Of a stretch of DNA of 64,000 nt, positions 27,001-35,538 are shown piece by piece. The translations under genes and the position numbers were made by a program. Source of the DNA: Paenarthrobacter aurescens TC1 (GTDB lineage Bacteria > Actinomycetota > Actinomycetes > Actinomycetales > Micrococcaceae); contig CP000474.1 of assembly GCA_000014925.1 (NCBI GenBank), positions 2,976,001 to 3,040,000 of the forward strand, written 5' to 3'. The notes below the pieces were generated by a model that was not told where the DNA came from, did no database searches, and saw only the letters and a list, made by a program, of their open reading frames with translations. Within the stretch, counting starts at the first letter, position 1, and every line of letters starts with the position of its first letter.

Positions 27001-27193
27001 CTAGCCTTGGGAAGGCACTGACGGATCTTGCCCGGGGCTGACGTCGGTCGCCACTTCTGCGCGGATCTCGAAGCCCTTGGGGTGGAAATAGGTGACCGTG
27101 CACTCCAAGACCTCTCCGTGAGGTCCAAGCGTAGTCCGCTCCAGGCGTGGCACCATGGCGAACCCGCGGACGTTGAGAGCGTCTGCCAGGTGC
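27001..27193 (-). pseudogene. 3' remnant of the HutC-type regulator gene (duplicated fragment)
   Basis: Identical to the last about 64 codons and stop of the intact gene at 27376-28185. It has no start or DNA-binding domain and is joined on its 5' side to pspA sequence at the TCGGGCGG junction. A by-product of the tandem duplication. Confidence 0.9.
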
Positions 27194-27280
27194 TCGGGCG
27201 GATCCAAGCCCGCCATCGGCGCAGGAGCCCCGGCAACAACCGGGGCAACAGTCGACGAAGCTGACTTCGACAAGCTCTAG
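27194..27280 (+). pseudogene. 3' remnant of pspA (duplicated fragment)
   Basis: Identical to the last 29 codons and stop of pspA (26819-26905). It has no start codon or ribosome site of its own. Confidence 0.9.
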
Positions 27281-27320
27281 GAACGAACCGGGCGGACAGC
27301 CCAAGCCGTGCTCGCTGAAT

Positions 27321-27359
27321 CAAAAAGGGCCGGATCCTGAAAGGGATCCGGCCCATTTT
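27321..27359. terminator. bidirectional terminator, copy 2
   Basis: Same 11-bp stem and flanks as the hairpin at 26946-26984, carried by the second duplication copy. It lies just beyond the stop of the intact HutC-type gene on the minus strand and should end that transcript. Confidence 0.85.
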
Positions 27360-27375
27360 CGTTTGCGCTCCTCGT

Positions 27376-28185
27376 CTAGCCTTGGGAAGGCACTGACGGA
27401 TCTTGCCCGGGGCTGACGTCGGTCGCCACTTCTGCGCGGATCTCGAAGCCCTTGGGGTGGAAATAGGTGACCGTGCACTCCAAGACCTCTCCGTGAGGTC
27501 CAAGCGTAGTCCGCTCCAGGCGTGGCACCATGGCGAACCCGCGGACGTTGAGAGCGTCTGCCAGGTGCTCGGGCGGTGCATGCATGGTCACGGTTATTTC
27601 TGCCCGGTGGAGGGGCTTCAGCGTCCTGTCCTGGATGACCTGGTAGATGGAGTTCCGCTCGGCATCCGCCAGACTGATGTGGCGGCCGATATGCGACGGG
27701 ATGAAAATCTCCGCAATTGCATAAGGCCATCCGGCACTTGAGTAGGAGCGGCGGATCACCAGCACCAGGTTGTCGTCAGACACCAGCTTGGCCGGCACTG
27801 ACTTGTCCTTCTCCATCCACTTGTATTCAATAAGGCCCTTGACGGTCTTCATTCCGGCCGCAGTAAACGTCTCCATGAATGGCGCCAAGCGGTTCAGCAT
27901 CCTTGCAGGACGTTGGGCCATCACGAAAGTCCCCTTGCCCTGCCGTCGGACCAGCAAACCCTTCACGACCAGGGTTTCGATCGCTTTTCGAACAGTGGTC
28001 CGGCTGATGCCGTAGGCATCCATCAGGAACTCTTCCGTAGGTATCCGGGAGCCTGGCTCCAGACGGCTGACGTGATCCGTTAGAACGTCAGCCACCTGCT
28101 GATACACGGCAACAGGACCATCCCTCTGAAGGACTTCACGCCCATCTCCAAGTTTGTAGTCTTCATTGACCATTGGGCGTCCCAT
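27376..28185 (-). CDS. GntR-family transcriptional regulator, HutC subfamily
   Basis: 269 residues. N-terminal GntR winged HTH (about 25-95: VYQQVADVLTDHVSRLEPGSRIPTEEFL, ISRTTVRKAIETLVVKGLLVRRQGKGTFV) and a C-terminal UTRA effector domain (about 110-250, with YSSAGWPYAIAEIFIPSHIG). Such proteins sense sugars, amino sugars or His-pathway compounds; the ligand is unknown. ATG at 28185 has GAGG 10 nt upstream; ATG 28173 is possible. No target operon is adjacent. Its 3' end is duplicated downstream but this copy is intact. Confidence 0.92.
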   Translation of the reverse strand: MGRPMVNEDYKLGDGREVLQRDGPVAVYQQVADVLTDHVSRLEPGSRIPTEEFLMDAYGISRTTVRKAIETLVVKGLLVRRQGKGTFVMAQRPARMLNRLAPFMETFTAAGMKTVKGLIEYKWMEKDKSVPAKLVSDDNLVLVIRRSYSSAGWPYAIAEIFIPSHIGRHISLADAERNSIYQVIQDRTLKPLHRAEITVTMHAPPEHLADALNVRGFAMVPRLERTTLGPHGEVLECTVTYFHPKGFEIRAEVATDVSPGQDPSVPSQG

Positions 28186-28250
28186 CCATTTCTTGCCTCA
28201 GCAAATCCGGGTTTGATGCTAGCACCGGTACCCCGGTGACCAGTTAAACA

Positions 28251-28286
28251 AAAGATCCGGATCAGTTGTCACTGATCCGGATCTTT
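28251..28286 (-). terminator. terminator of initiator tRNA copy 1
   Basis: A perfect 16-bp stem (28251-28266 with 28271-28286) and 4-base loop lie 7 nt past the tRNA 3' end on the minus strand and continue into a T-rich stretch. Its stem differs from the copy-2 terminator by a compensated base pair. Confidence 0.88.
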
Positions 28287-28292
28287 CTCCAG

Positions 28293-28366
28293 TTGCGGGG
28301 ACAGGATTTGAACCTGTGACCTCTGGGTTATGAGCCCAGCGAGCTACCGAACTGCTCCACCCCGCG
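28293..28366 (-). tRNA. initiator tRNA-fMet (CAT), copy 1
   Basis: 74 nt without encoded CCA. Cloverleaf arms are clear: acceptor CGCGGGG/CCCCGCA, anticodon stem with three GC pairs around CTCATAA, T arm ACAGG-TTCAAAT-CCTGT. The unpaired first base (C1 opposite A72) and the GGG/CCC anticodon stem are initiator hallmarks. Confidence 0.95.
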
Positions 28367-28536
28367 TCGCAAGAACAACTCTACCGCACCCTCCAGGGTG
28401 CTTATGACCATGTGGCATCTAAGGTGCCGCAGATCACTCCCCCGCGCCTGAACGAATGCCTATAGACCGTGGATCGCTTCCGCATCATGCCGCGACCGCG
28501 TCCACCATTCCCACCAGAACTCTGCGGGCCAGGCCG

Positions 28537-28592
28537 AACCCGAGGGACGTGAGAGAGGGTTGGGACCAAACCCGAGGGACGTGAGAGAGGGT
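28537..28592. repeat. 24-bp direct repeat pair between the two tRNA genes; 28377-28634 has no gene
   Basis: The 24-bp unit beginning AACCCGAGGGACGTGAGAG occurs at 28537-28560 and 28569-28592 (period 32). The remaining spacer contains a small palindrome (28386-28401, GCACCCT/AGGGTGC) just upstream of tRNA copy 1 and otherwise nothing I can assign. Confidence 0.9.
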
Positions 28593-28634
28593 CCGGCTTG
28601 CGTGCAGGGGGCTTCAGGGATTGCGGGCAAAACA

Positions 28635-28670
28635 AAAGGTCCGGATCAGTGTTTACTGATCCGGACCTTT
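28635..28670 (-). terminator. terminator of initiator tRNA copy 2
   Basis: A perfect 16-bp stem (28635-28650 with 28655-28670), loop GTTT, located 8 nt past the tRNA 3' end on the minus strand, followed by a T-rich tract. Homologous to the copy-1 hairpin with a covarying pair. Confidence 0.88.
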
Positions 28671-28678
28671 TTCTCCAG

Positions 28679-28752
28679 TTGCGGGGACAGGATTTGAACC
28701 TGTGACCTCTGGGTTATGAGCCCAGCGAGCTACCGAACTGCTCCACCCCGCG
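28679..28752 (-). tRNA. initiator tRNA-fMet (CAT), copy 2
   Basis: 74 nt, identical base for base to copy 1, including the C1-A72 mismatch and GGG/CCC anticodon stem. It has its own promoter and terminator, so both genes can be expressed independently. Confidence 0.95.
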
Positions 28753-28763
28753 TCGCAAGAACA

Positions 28764-28792
28764 ACATTACCGTCCGGTGAATGTCAGACCAA
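28764..28792 (-). promoter_or_regulatory. promoter of initiator tRNA copy 2
   Basis: Read on the minus strand: TTGGTC, 17-base spacer, TAATGT, with the tRNA 5' end 11 nt after the -10 box. At copy 1 the matching -10 position is TAGAGT but its -35 region is poor. Confidence 0.55.
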
Positions 28793-28827
28793 ATCCTGGC
28801 GACGTGATGTGCATCTCCCCTAACGCG

Positions 28828-28871
28828 AAAGGCCGGCACCCGCCCCCGACAGGGAGCAGGCGCCGGCCTTT
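28828..28871 (-). terminator. terminator after the UPF0182 gene
   Basis: AAAGGCCGGC pairs with GCCGGCCTTT across a 24-base, partly paired loop. It lies between the UPF0182 stop (28886) and tRNA copy 2. The T-tract is only TTT. Confidence 0.6.
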
Positions 28872-28885
28872 GGCCGCCTACAGAG

Positions 28886-31882
28886 CTAGCTGCTTGGCGA
28901 CGGCGAGGGTGTCGCGCTGGGAGTAGCTCCCGGCGTCGCTGTCGGCGCAGGCGTAGCGTCCAAACGGGCCTGAGCGTCGATCGCCTTCTTCAGTGCCTCA
29001 GACAACTTGGTCTGTTGCGCACCGTAGCCGGCGAAGTCGCCCTTGGCCAATGCGGCCTGGCCGTCCTGAATAGCCTTGTTGGCCTCATCGAGGGCTGCCT
29101 TGAGGTCGGCCTTGGCGTCGGTGGGCCCGGCAGGCGGCGGAGTGGTGCCAGGAGGCGAGGTAGGCGTCTGGCCATTGTTGTCGGAGTCGCCGGCAGTAGC
29201 ACCGGAATCACCGCCGAACAACTGGTCCAAAGCTTCATCCAAAGTGGGCGCGAAGCCGATCTTGTCACCGAATGCCACCAGCACACGCTGCAATGTGGGG
29301 TACGACGTCTCACCTGTGGACTTCAGGTAGACAGGCTGCACGTAGAGCAGACCACCGCCTACAGGAAGAGTCAACAGGTTGCCGTTCAGTACATCGGATG
29401 CACCCTGCCTCAGAAGGTTAAGCGCCTGAGAGACGGTGGGATCAGAGTTGAACTTGTTTTGCGCCTGTCCGGGACCCGGGACCTGTGTATCGGTCGGGAG
29501 CTCCAGGAGCCGCAGCTTTCCGTAACTCTCCCCCTTGACTCCCTTGACGTTTCCGGCGTCCGAGTCAGCCGCCAGGAACCCGTACAGGATGTTCCGGGCG
29601 CTGCCGTTGACCGTTTGAGGAATGAAGGACGAGGTCAGCTGGAACGCCGGCTTCTCCTGGTCGGGCATCTGCAGCGACATGTAGAACGGCGGCTGCTTGA
29701 CGGCTTCCGAAACGGTGGGATCGTTCGGAACACTCCAAGCATCGTTGTTCTGGTAGAAGCTGTCCGGGTCGGTCACGTGGTAGCGGCCGAGCAGTTCACG
29801 CTGGACCTTGAACAGGTCCTCTGGGTAGCGAACGTGGCTCATGAGATCGCCGGACATTTCCGAGTACGGCTTGATGACCGTGGGGAAGACCTTTTGCCAT
29901 GCCTTCAGGATGGGGTCCTGGTCATCCCATGCGTAGAGGTTGACGGAGCCGTCATAGGCGTCCACTGTTGCCTTGACCGAGTTGCGGATGTAGTTCACCG
30001 AGCTGTTCGGCAAGGCGACAGTACGTCCTGCACTGGTTTGCGAGTCCACAGTAGCGTTCTGCAGCTGCTGCGGCTGGGAGTACGGGAAGTACTGGCTGGT
30101 GGTGTAGCCGTCAACAATCCACTTGACGCGGCCGTCCACAACTGCCGGGTAGGCGTTGCCGTCGACGGTCAGGTAAGGGGCGAGCTTCTCAACGCGTTCG
30201 CGTGGGTTGCGTTCGTAGAGAATCTGGGATTCAGCATTCACGCCGTCCGAGAGCAACAGGTCTGAAGACTGGAACTTGATGGAGTACAGGATCCTGTTGA
30301 GCCAGTTGCCTACGTTCGGTCCGCCGTTGCCGCTGAAAGTGTACTGCGTCTCTCCGCCGCCTTCCCGCCCTGCTGGTCGGTCCTGCTCGCGGTTCGGGGC
30401 ACCGTCCGGCGCTCCGACGATGGAGTATTCGGGAGAATTTTCGCCGAAGTAGATACGGGGCTCGTATGAAGTGTCATTGCCGAGGACGCCGTTGGACGGG
30501 ATGCCAGACTGCAGGAACTCCGGCTTGCCGTCGGCCGTGAACTTGTTGCCCTTGGCTGCGACAACGCCATAACCATGGGTGTAAACGATGTGCCTGTTAA
30601 CCCATGTCTGCTGGTTGGCGCTCAGGCCATCCGGGTTCAGTTCGCGAACCGCAATTACAGTGTCCTGGACTTTGCCGTCAACCATGTAGCGGTCAACATT
30701 CAGGGTTTGCGGGAACTGGTAGTACGGGCGGTACTGCTCAAGCTGGGCAAACGCCGAGGAAATGAGGTTCGGGTCAAGGAGACGGATATTGGCAGTAGTC
30801 TGCGCGTCCGCTGCCAAGGCACCCGTAGTCGCCGTGGTGGTGGCGTTGTAAGCCGACACATCGATCTTGTCCAGACCGTACGCTGCCCGCGTCATCTTGA
30901 TATTTCGATCAATGAACTCCTTTTCCAAGGTGTTCTCCGACGGACGAACCTGGAACTGCTGAATAACCCACGGATAAACACCGCCTGCCAGAATGGCGGT
31001 GATGACCAACATCGCGGTACCGATCACCGGCAGGCGCCAGCGACCAATGATCGCGGCAATGATGAACAGGATGGCCACAAGGCCCGCAGCCACAGCAAGG
31101 ATCGCTTTGGTGGGGACAACGGCATTAACATCCGTGTACAGCGCACCGGCCCAGCGGCCCGAGTTGCTCTGGACAGTTGTGTACCTGTCCAGCCAGAAGT
31201 TAACGCCCAGCAGGATCAGGAAGAGTGCACCTGTTACCGCGATGTGGATCTGCGCTGCACGGCTGGTGAAGATGCCACGCTCCATAAGACGGATGCTGCC
31301 GTACAGATAGTGGGTCAGGATGCCTGCGATACCGGCTACGACGGCAATGCTGATCAGGAAGCCTGTGATGAAACCCAGGAACGGCAGCGACATCAGATAG
31401 AAGCTGATGTCCATGTTGAACAATGGGTCTGCCTGACCGAAGGGCTCCTGGTTGAAGAACAACAGGGCCTTCTGCCACTGGCTGGCTGCCGCGCTGCCGG
31501 CAAAGAGCCCGAACAGGATGGGCAGGCCGATCATGACCACGCGGCGGACAGGCTCAAGCTGTGCCTGGTAGCGGTTGAGGTTGTCCCGGGCCTCGGCATC
31601 AGGCGCATAGACGGGCCGGGAGCGGTAGGCGATCCTGATGGCAAAGAACACCGCGGCAAACATCATGGCGAAACCGATGAGGAACGTAATGATCCTGGCG
31701 AGGTTTTCGCGGATATAAACTTCGAAGAAGCCAAGCTGCTGGTACCACAGGACGTCAGTCCACACATTGGCGAAGAAAATGAACCCGACGACGGCCACTG
31801 CCACGACGATGAGCGTCGGAGTCAGGGCACCTCGTCTCAGCGGTGATCTTCCGGGCGGGTTGGAGCTGGCGGGACGGGACAA
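28886..31882 (-). CDS. UPF0182 family large membrane protein
   Basis: 998 residues from TTG 31882 (GAGG 8 nt upstream); an in-frame ATG at 31966 lacks a ribosome site. Seven or so TM helices lie in the N-terminal third, beginning [23 protein letters not shown] large extracytoplasmic part follows with conserved family segments ([31 protein letters not shown]). The Pro/Thr/Ser-rich, low-complexity C-terminal tail is typical of actinobacterial members. The family is widespread but has no known biochemical function. Neighbour order UPF0182-PDZ protease-DUF2342 equals Rv3193c-Rv3195 as I recall it. Confidence 0.93.
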   Translation of the reverse strand: MSRPASSNPPGRSPLRRGALTPTLIVVAVAVVGFIFFANVWTDVLWYQQLGFFEVYIRENLARIITFLIGFAMMFAAVFFAIRIAYRSRPVYAPDAEARDNLNRYQAQLEPVRRVVMIGLPILFGLFAGSAAASQWQKALLFFNQEPFGQADPLFNMDISFYLMSLPFLGFITGFLISIAVVAGIAGILTHYLYGSIRLMERGIFTSRAAQIHIAVTGALFLILLGVNFWLDRYTTVQSNSGRWAGALYTDVNAVVPTKAILAVAAGLVAILFIIAAIIGRWRLPVIGTAMLVITAILAGGVYPWVIQQFQVRPSENTLEKEFIDRNIKMTRAAYGLDKIDVSAYNATTTATTGALAADAQTTANIRLLDPNLISSAFAQLEQYRPYYQFPQTLNVDRYMVDGKVQDTVIAVRELNPDGLSANQQTWVNRHIVYTHGYGVVAAKGNKFTADGKPEFLQSGIPSNGVLGNDTSYEPRIYFGENSPEYSIVGAPDGAPNREQDRPAGREGGGETQYTFSGNGGPNVGNWLNRILYSIKFQSSDLLLSDGVNAESQILYERNPRERVEKLAPYLTVDGNAYPAVVDGRVKWIVDGYTTSQYFPYSQPQQLQNATVDSQTSAGRTVALPNSSVNYIRNSVKATVDAYDGSVNLYAWDDQDPILKAWQKVFPTVIKPYSEMSGDLMSHVRYPEDLFKVQRELLGRYHVTDPDSFYQNNDAWSVPNDPTVSEAVKQPPFYMSLQMPDQEKPAFQLTSSFIPQTVNGSARNILYGFLAADSDAGNVKGVKGESYGKLRLLELPTDTQVPGPGQAQNKFNSDPTVSQALNLLRQGASDVLNGNLLTLPVGGGLLYVQPVYLKSTGETSYPTLQRVLVAFGDKIGFAPTLDEALDQLFGGDSGATAGDSDNNGQTPTSPPGTTPPPAGPTDAKADLKAALDEANKAIQDGQAALAKGDFAGYGAQQTKLSEALKKAIDAQARLDATPAPTATPGATPSATPSPSPSS

Positions 31883-32007
31883 ACTCTGTACCTCATTGGT
31901 GTCAGTGAACAGTCGGTGTGCGCGTGTTGACTTTTTCTGCCGCTGGGATGTGGCAGGGGCCGTCATCTATGCCACGAGTGGCGGTGAAGCTAAGTTCCAC
32001 CGTCAGT

Positions 32008-33144
32008 CTAGTTGTTTGTGCAGGTGGGAAGGCTCCCCGTGTCCTGACCGGATCCGAGCCGCTCCACGGCCGAGGTAGCATCGGCCAAAGTTTCCACTTT
32101 GACAACCTGAAGTCCGTTGGGAACATGGCCCACGACATCGGCACAATTGGATGCCGGCGCCAAGAACATGGTGGCACCCTGTTGACGGGCGCCGATCATC
32201 TTTTGGGCAATGCCGCCGATAGGTCCCACGGCGCCATCGGCGGTGATGGTGCCAGTGCCGGCGACGTGCTTGCCGCCTGTGAGGTCCCCGGGCGTGAGGT
32301 TGTCCACGATCCCCAGAGCAAACATCATGCCTGCGCTTGGTCCACCAACATTGTCCAAGGAAATGCTGACGTCGAACGGGAATGTGAAGTCGCTGGCCAG
32401 CAGCACGCCCAGAACGTACCGGTCGGCTTGGTTCTTGGTGGGGGTTATCGTTTCAGAAACTGCGGTGCCGTTCCTGTCCAAGCCGACCACCGCCGGGGAC
32501 CCAGCGCCGGCGGCAAGCTCAGCTTGGACCACGCTCATGGACGTGATCGCCTTGCCATTGATGGAGACCAGACGGTCACCCTCCTGGATTTTCCCTGCGG
32601 ATGGTGACGGCTCAGACAAACCTGCCACGTTGAGCCGCTGCTCAAAAGGAATCTCGAGCTCACGCAACGCCGCAGCCACCGCATTCTCCTGCGATGTCTC
32701 CATGGCAATTTCACCCTGCTGCACCGTCTGCTCGGCCGTGGTGCCCTTGGGATAGATGAGTTCTTCCGGATAGATGGCTTTGGAGGGATCCACCCAGGCG
32801 CGGAAAACATCAAAGATGGTGGCCGGACTCTTCGGACCGCCGGTCATGACCACGGTAGTCAGGTCAAGGTTGCCGTTCGCCGGAAAGGACTCGCGCCCGG
32901 AAATACTAATGACCGGTTTGTCTCCGTCCTTACCAAGGGTGTTGAACGTGGGACCCGCCGACTCTATGACATACGGCACTGGCAACGCTGCTGCCCCGAT
33001 GCCCAGGCCGAGAGCGAGGAGCCCTGAGATCACCATGATCATGTACCGGCCGTCGCGGGGCGGTGCCGTCGGCGCGGAGGTGGAATCGGCGTCGGGCGTC
33101 TGACGCGGGTCCAATGAGCCCTCGGGGCTGGGCGAAGTAAGCAT
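32008..33144 (-). CDS. membrane PDZ/Lon-like serine protease (YlbL family)
   Basis: 378 residues. One N-terminal TM helix (about 32-55) precedes a PDZ domain (around 170-225: IQEGDRLVSINGKAITSM) and a C-terminal Lon-type proteolytic domain. The catalytic Ser is in GGPSAGMMFALGIVD and the Lys in the downstream PIGGIAQKMIGA segment. The family processes membrane or exported proteins (YlbL in Bacillus). The ATG at 33144 has AGAGG; the longer frame to 33213 is rejected. Divergent from the DUF2342 gene. Confidence 0.92.
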   Translation of the reverse strand: MLTSPSPEGSLDPRQTPDADSTSAPTAPPRDGRYMIMVISGLLALGLGIGAAALPVPYVIESAGPTFNTLGKDGDKPVISISGRESFPANGNLDLTTVVMTGGPKSPATIFDVFRAWVDPSKAIYPEELIYPKGTTAEQTVQQGEIAMETSQENAVAAALRELEIPFEQRLNVAGLSEPSPSAGKIQEGDRLVSINGKAITSMSVVQAELAAGAGSPAVVGLDRNGTAVSETITPTKNQADRYVLGVLLASDFTFPFDVSISLDNVGGPSAGMMFALGIVDNLTPGDLTGGKHVAGTGTITADGAVGPIGGIAQKMIGARQQGATMFLAPASNCADVVGHVPNGLQVVKVETLADATSAVERLGSGQDTGSLPTCTNN

Positions 33145-33354
33145 TGAGGCCTCTCTATGCCGGCGTTGCGTGACCGGATCCATGGCTCCTGCCGCCGAAA
33201 GCGGCGGCGGCACATACCAAACATCAACACTACGCGGTCTGACGTTGCAGGACTGCTTTGCCTACAGCGAACGGCACCTCCTCCGGGCAGACAGCCTTCC
33301 GGCCGCGCGGTACGGTGAAAGAGATCACCAGCCAGTTCGACGATCGGCGGCACC

Positions 33355-34812
33355 ATGACTTCCAACCCCAACAATCCGTCCAACGACGACGACACCCCCA
33401 AGGATCCGCTGGCAGAAATGCTCCAGAACCTGATGGGCGGTCAGGGCATGGGCAACATCGATCCCGCCGAGCTGGCCAAGGCCGCGGGCCTGCCCAACGA
33501 TCCCCAGCTTCTTCAGCAGATGTTCGCACAAGTTCAGGCAATGATGAGCTCCACGTCTGAAGGCCCTGTGAATTGGCAACTGGCGCACGAGAATGCGCGG
33601 CGCGTCGCTGCTGCCGGTACAGATCCCTCGGTCAATGCTCAGCAGACCAGGGAAGTCGACGAAGCACTGAGGCTTGCGGAACTTTGGCTGGACCCAGTGA
33701 CTGATCTCTCGGCAACGGGCCTGATCGGCCGGGCGTGGTCGAGGGCCGAATGGGTCGAAGCGACGCTGGGGACGTGGAAGCGCCTGACCGAGCCGGTCGC
33801 CAACAGCATCGCCAATGCCTTGTCCAATGCGCTCACCCAGCAAATGCCTGAAGAAATGAAGTCCATGATGGGTGGCGCCTCGTCCATGCTGCAAAACATG
33901 GGCGGAGCGATATTTGGCATGCAACTTGGACAGGCTATCGGGGCATTGTCAGCCGAGGTTGTGAGCTCCACAGACATCGGTGTCCCCCTGGCAGACCTGG
34001 AAATGGCCTTGCTGCCGGCCAACGTTGCCAAATTCGGGGAAGGCCTCAGCCTCCCCGAGAACGACGTTCGACTCTTCCTCGCCGTACGTGAAGCTGCCCA
34101 CGCGCGGCTGTTCGTCCAAGTGCCCTGGTTGCGCGGCCACCTGCTGGGTGCCATTGAGGCATACGCCCGCGGCATTCACATCGATATGTCCCGCATTGAA
34201 GACCTCGCCCGGGACCTTGACCCGAGCAACCCCGAAGGAATTCAGGAAGCACTGTCCCAGGGAGTCTTCACACCGGAACGCACTCCCGTGCAGACGGCCG
34301 CGCTGGAGAAGCTCGAAACAGCGCTTGCTCTGGTGGAAGGCTGGGTGGACGAGCTCACAGCGGAAGCAACCAGCAAGGTGCTGCCGTCATCGACTGCGCT
34401 GCGCGAAACCGTGCGTCGTCGTCGCGCAACAGGCGGACCGGCCGAGCACGCATTCTCGTCCCTCGTTGGTTTGGAACTTCGCCCCCGCAGGCTCCGGGAA
34501 GCAGCAACGCTGTGGGCCACGCTGAAGGAAGAACGTGGAATCGCCGGCCGTGACGCAATCTGGCACCACCCGGATCTCCTGCCCACCGGTGAGGACCTGG
34601 ACGACCCCAAGGGCTTCTCCGAACGTCGGCGCCTTGCCGAGGCAAGTGACAGCGAAGTTGATGACGCCCTGCAGAAGCTTCTGAGCGGCGGCTACGAGAC
34701 CTCCGACGGCGATGAAGGAGAAGCTTCGGATTCAAAGGACACGTCCACGGAGAAGGGATCCGGCAAAGAGCCGGAAACGGATGAGTCCGACCCCGAGGCA
34801 CCCACCAAATAG
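33355..34812 (+). CDS. DUF2342 zincin-like putative hydrolase
   Basis: 485 residues. A Met/Gln-rich N-terminus (LMGGQGMGNIDPAELAK) is followed by the DUF2342 (zinc-dependent metalloprotease-like) core with FLAVREAAHARLFVQVPWLRGHL, where the usual HExxH is degenerate, and HAFSSLVGLELRPRRLREAATLW. The acidic C-terminus (440-485) is probably disordered. Conserved next to the YlbL-type protease in actinobacteria. Activity is not demonstrated for the family. Confidence 0.85.
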   Translation: MTSNPNNPSNDDDTPKDPLAEMLQNLMGGQGMGNIDPAELAKAAGLPNDPQLLQQMFAQVQAMMSSTSEGPVNWQLAHENARRVAAAGTDPSVNAQQTREVDEALRLAELWLDPVTDLSATGLIGRAWSRAEWVEATLGTWKRLTEPVANSIANALSNALTQQMPEEMKSMMGGASSMLQNMGGAIFGMQLGQAIGALSAEVVSSTDIGVPLADLEMALLPANVAKFGEGLSLPENDVRLFLAVREAAHARLFVQVPWLRGHLLGAIEAYARGIHIDMSRIEDLARDLDPSNPEGIQEALSQGVFTPERTPVQTAALEKLETALALVEGWVDELTAEATSKVLPSSTALRETVRRRRATGGPAEHAFSSLVGLELRPRRLREAATLWATLKEERGIAGRDAIWHHPDLLPTGEDLDDPKGFSERRRLAEASDSEVDDALQKLLSGGYETSDGDEGEASDSKDTSTEKGSGKEPETDESDPEAPTK

Positions 34813-34839
34813 GCTCCGCCCTCGACAACAGAAGTTTGC

Positions 34840-34875
34840 AACGGCCGCCATCTCCATGGCGGCCGTTGTTCGTTT
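34840..34875 (+). terminator. intrinsic terminator after the DUF2342 gene
   Basis: A perfect 12-bp stem (34840-34851 with 34856-34867), loop CTCC, followed by GTTCGTTT. Between convergent genes. Confidence 0.75.
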
Positions 34876-34911
34876 AAGGCACCGTCATCGGGTAAATTCC
34901 GTCGTCCGGGC

Positions 34912-35538
34912 TTAGTCAGCCACGTCCCCAGCTGGAACGCTGGAGTTTTCCGAGCCTTGTTCTTCCGGGAGTCCCCGGGATGTAGCAAAGGCAACGCCTT
35001 CCAGAAAGGCCTTTGCCCGATGAGTCTCAGGGTATGCCTCGACCAGTCTCCAGAACTCTGCGTTGTGGCCCGCCACCAGCAAGTGCGCGAGCTCATGCAC
35101 CAGGACGTAGTCGATGACCCATTGCGGCATGGGTTGCAGCTTGTTCGACAACCTGATGGTGCCGTCCGCAGGAGTCGCCGAACCCCACCGGGAGTTCTGG
35201 TTGGACACCCAGCGAACCGACGTCGGAACCGCCCGCCCGCCGAGGTACGTCCGAGAAAGGTGCTCGGCATGATTGGCGAGGGCTTGGTCCGTGGCGGGAC
35301 GGCGCCTGCCAGCACCCGCTTGCCGTTCTCCCTGTTTCTTCAGCTTGGCCAGCATTCGCCGGACCCACTCACGTTCCTGGGACTTGGTGAAGCTCGCCGG
35401 GATAGCGACCACGGCCTTCCCGTCTTCCCAAAATGCAGCAACAGTTCGGCGGCGCCTGGCTGATCGACGCACGACGACCGGAGCGCCGTCGTCCGTAGTG
35501 TGCGGAACGCCGGCATCGGTGGCGGATGGACGCGTCAT
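34912..35538 (-). CDS. YgjP-like (M48-related) metallopeptidase
   Basis: 208 residues. Zinc site HELAHL with a downstream His (VAGHNAEFW), and the typical preceding segment NSRWGSATPADGTIRLSNKL, mark the YgjP/SprT-like DUF45 family. In some bacteria it pairs with restriction systems; here it follows uvrD2, with the ATG sharing one base with the uvrD2 stop (TGATG). That coupling suggests a role near DNA repair, which is inference only. Confidence 0.88.
   Translation of the reverse strand: MTRPSATDAGVPHTTDDGAPVVVRRSARRRRTVAAFWEDGKAVVAIPASFTKSQEREWVRRMLAKLKKQGERQAGAGRRRPATDQALANHAEHLSRTYLGGRAVPTSVRWVSNQNSRWGSATPADGTIRLSNKLQPMPQWVIDYVLVHELAHLLVAGHNAEFWRLVEAYPETHRAKAFLEGVAFATSRGLPEEQGSENSSVPAGDVAD

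Larger units (their letters stand above)
26819..27576. repeat. 375-bp tandem duplication, two copies plus an 8-bp third boundary
   Basis: Copy 1 is 26819-27193 and copy 2 is 27194-27568. They differ at one base (A at 26988, T at 27363). Each copy holds the pspA 3' end, a bidirectional terminator and the 3' end of the HutC-type gene. TCGGGCGG occurs at 26819, 27194 and 27569, that is at both original edges and at the junction. Confidence 0.97.

Noticed and set aside
26757..27581. Long chimeric minus-strand reading frames across the duplication
   Set aside because: They arise because the 375-bp unit is divisible by three and keeps frames open; they are antisense to pspA and fuse gene remnants.
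28402..28635. 77-residue minus-strand reading frame between the tRNA genes
   Set aside because: It spans the direct repeats and a tRNA terminator, has Arg/Pro-rich composition typical of GC-rich noise and no ribosome site.
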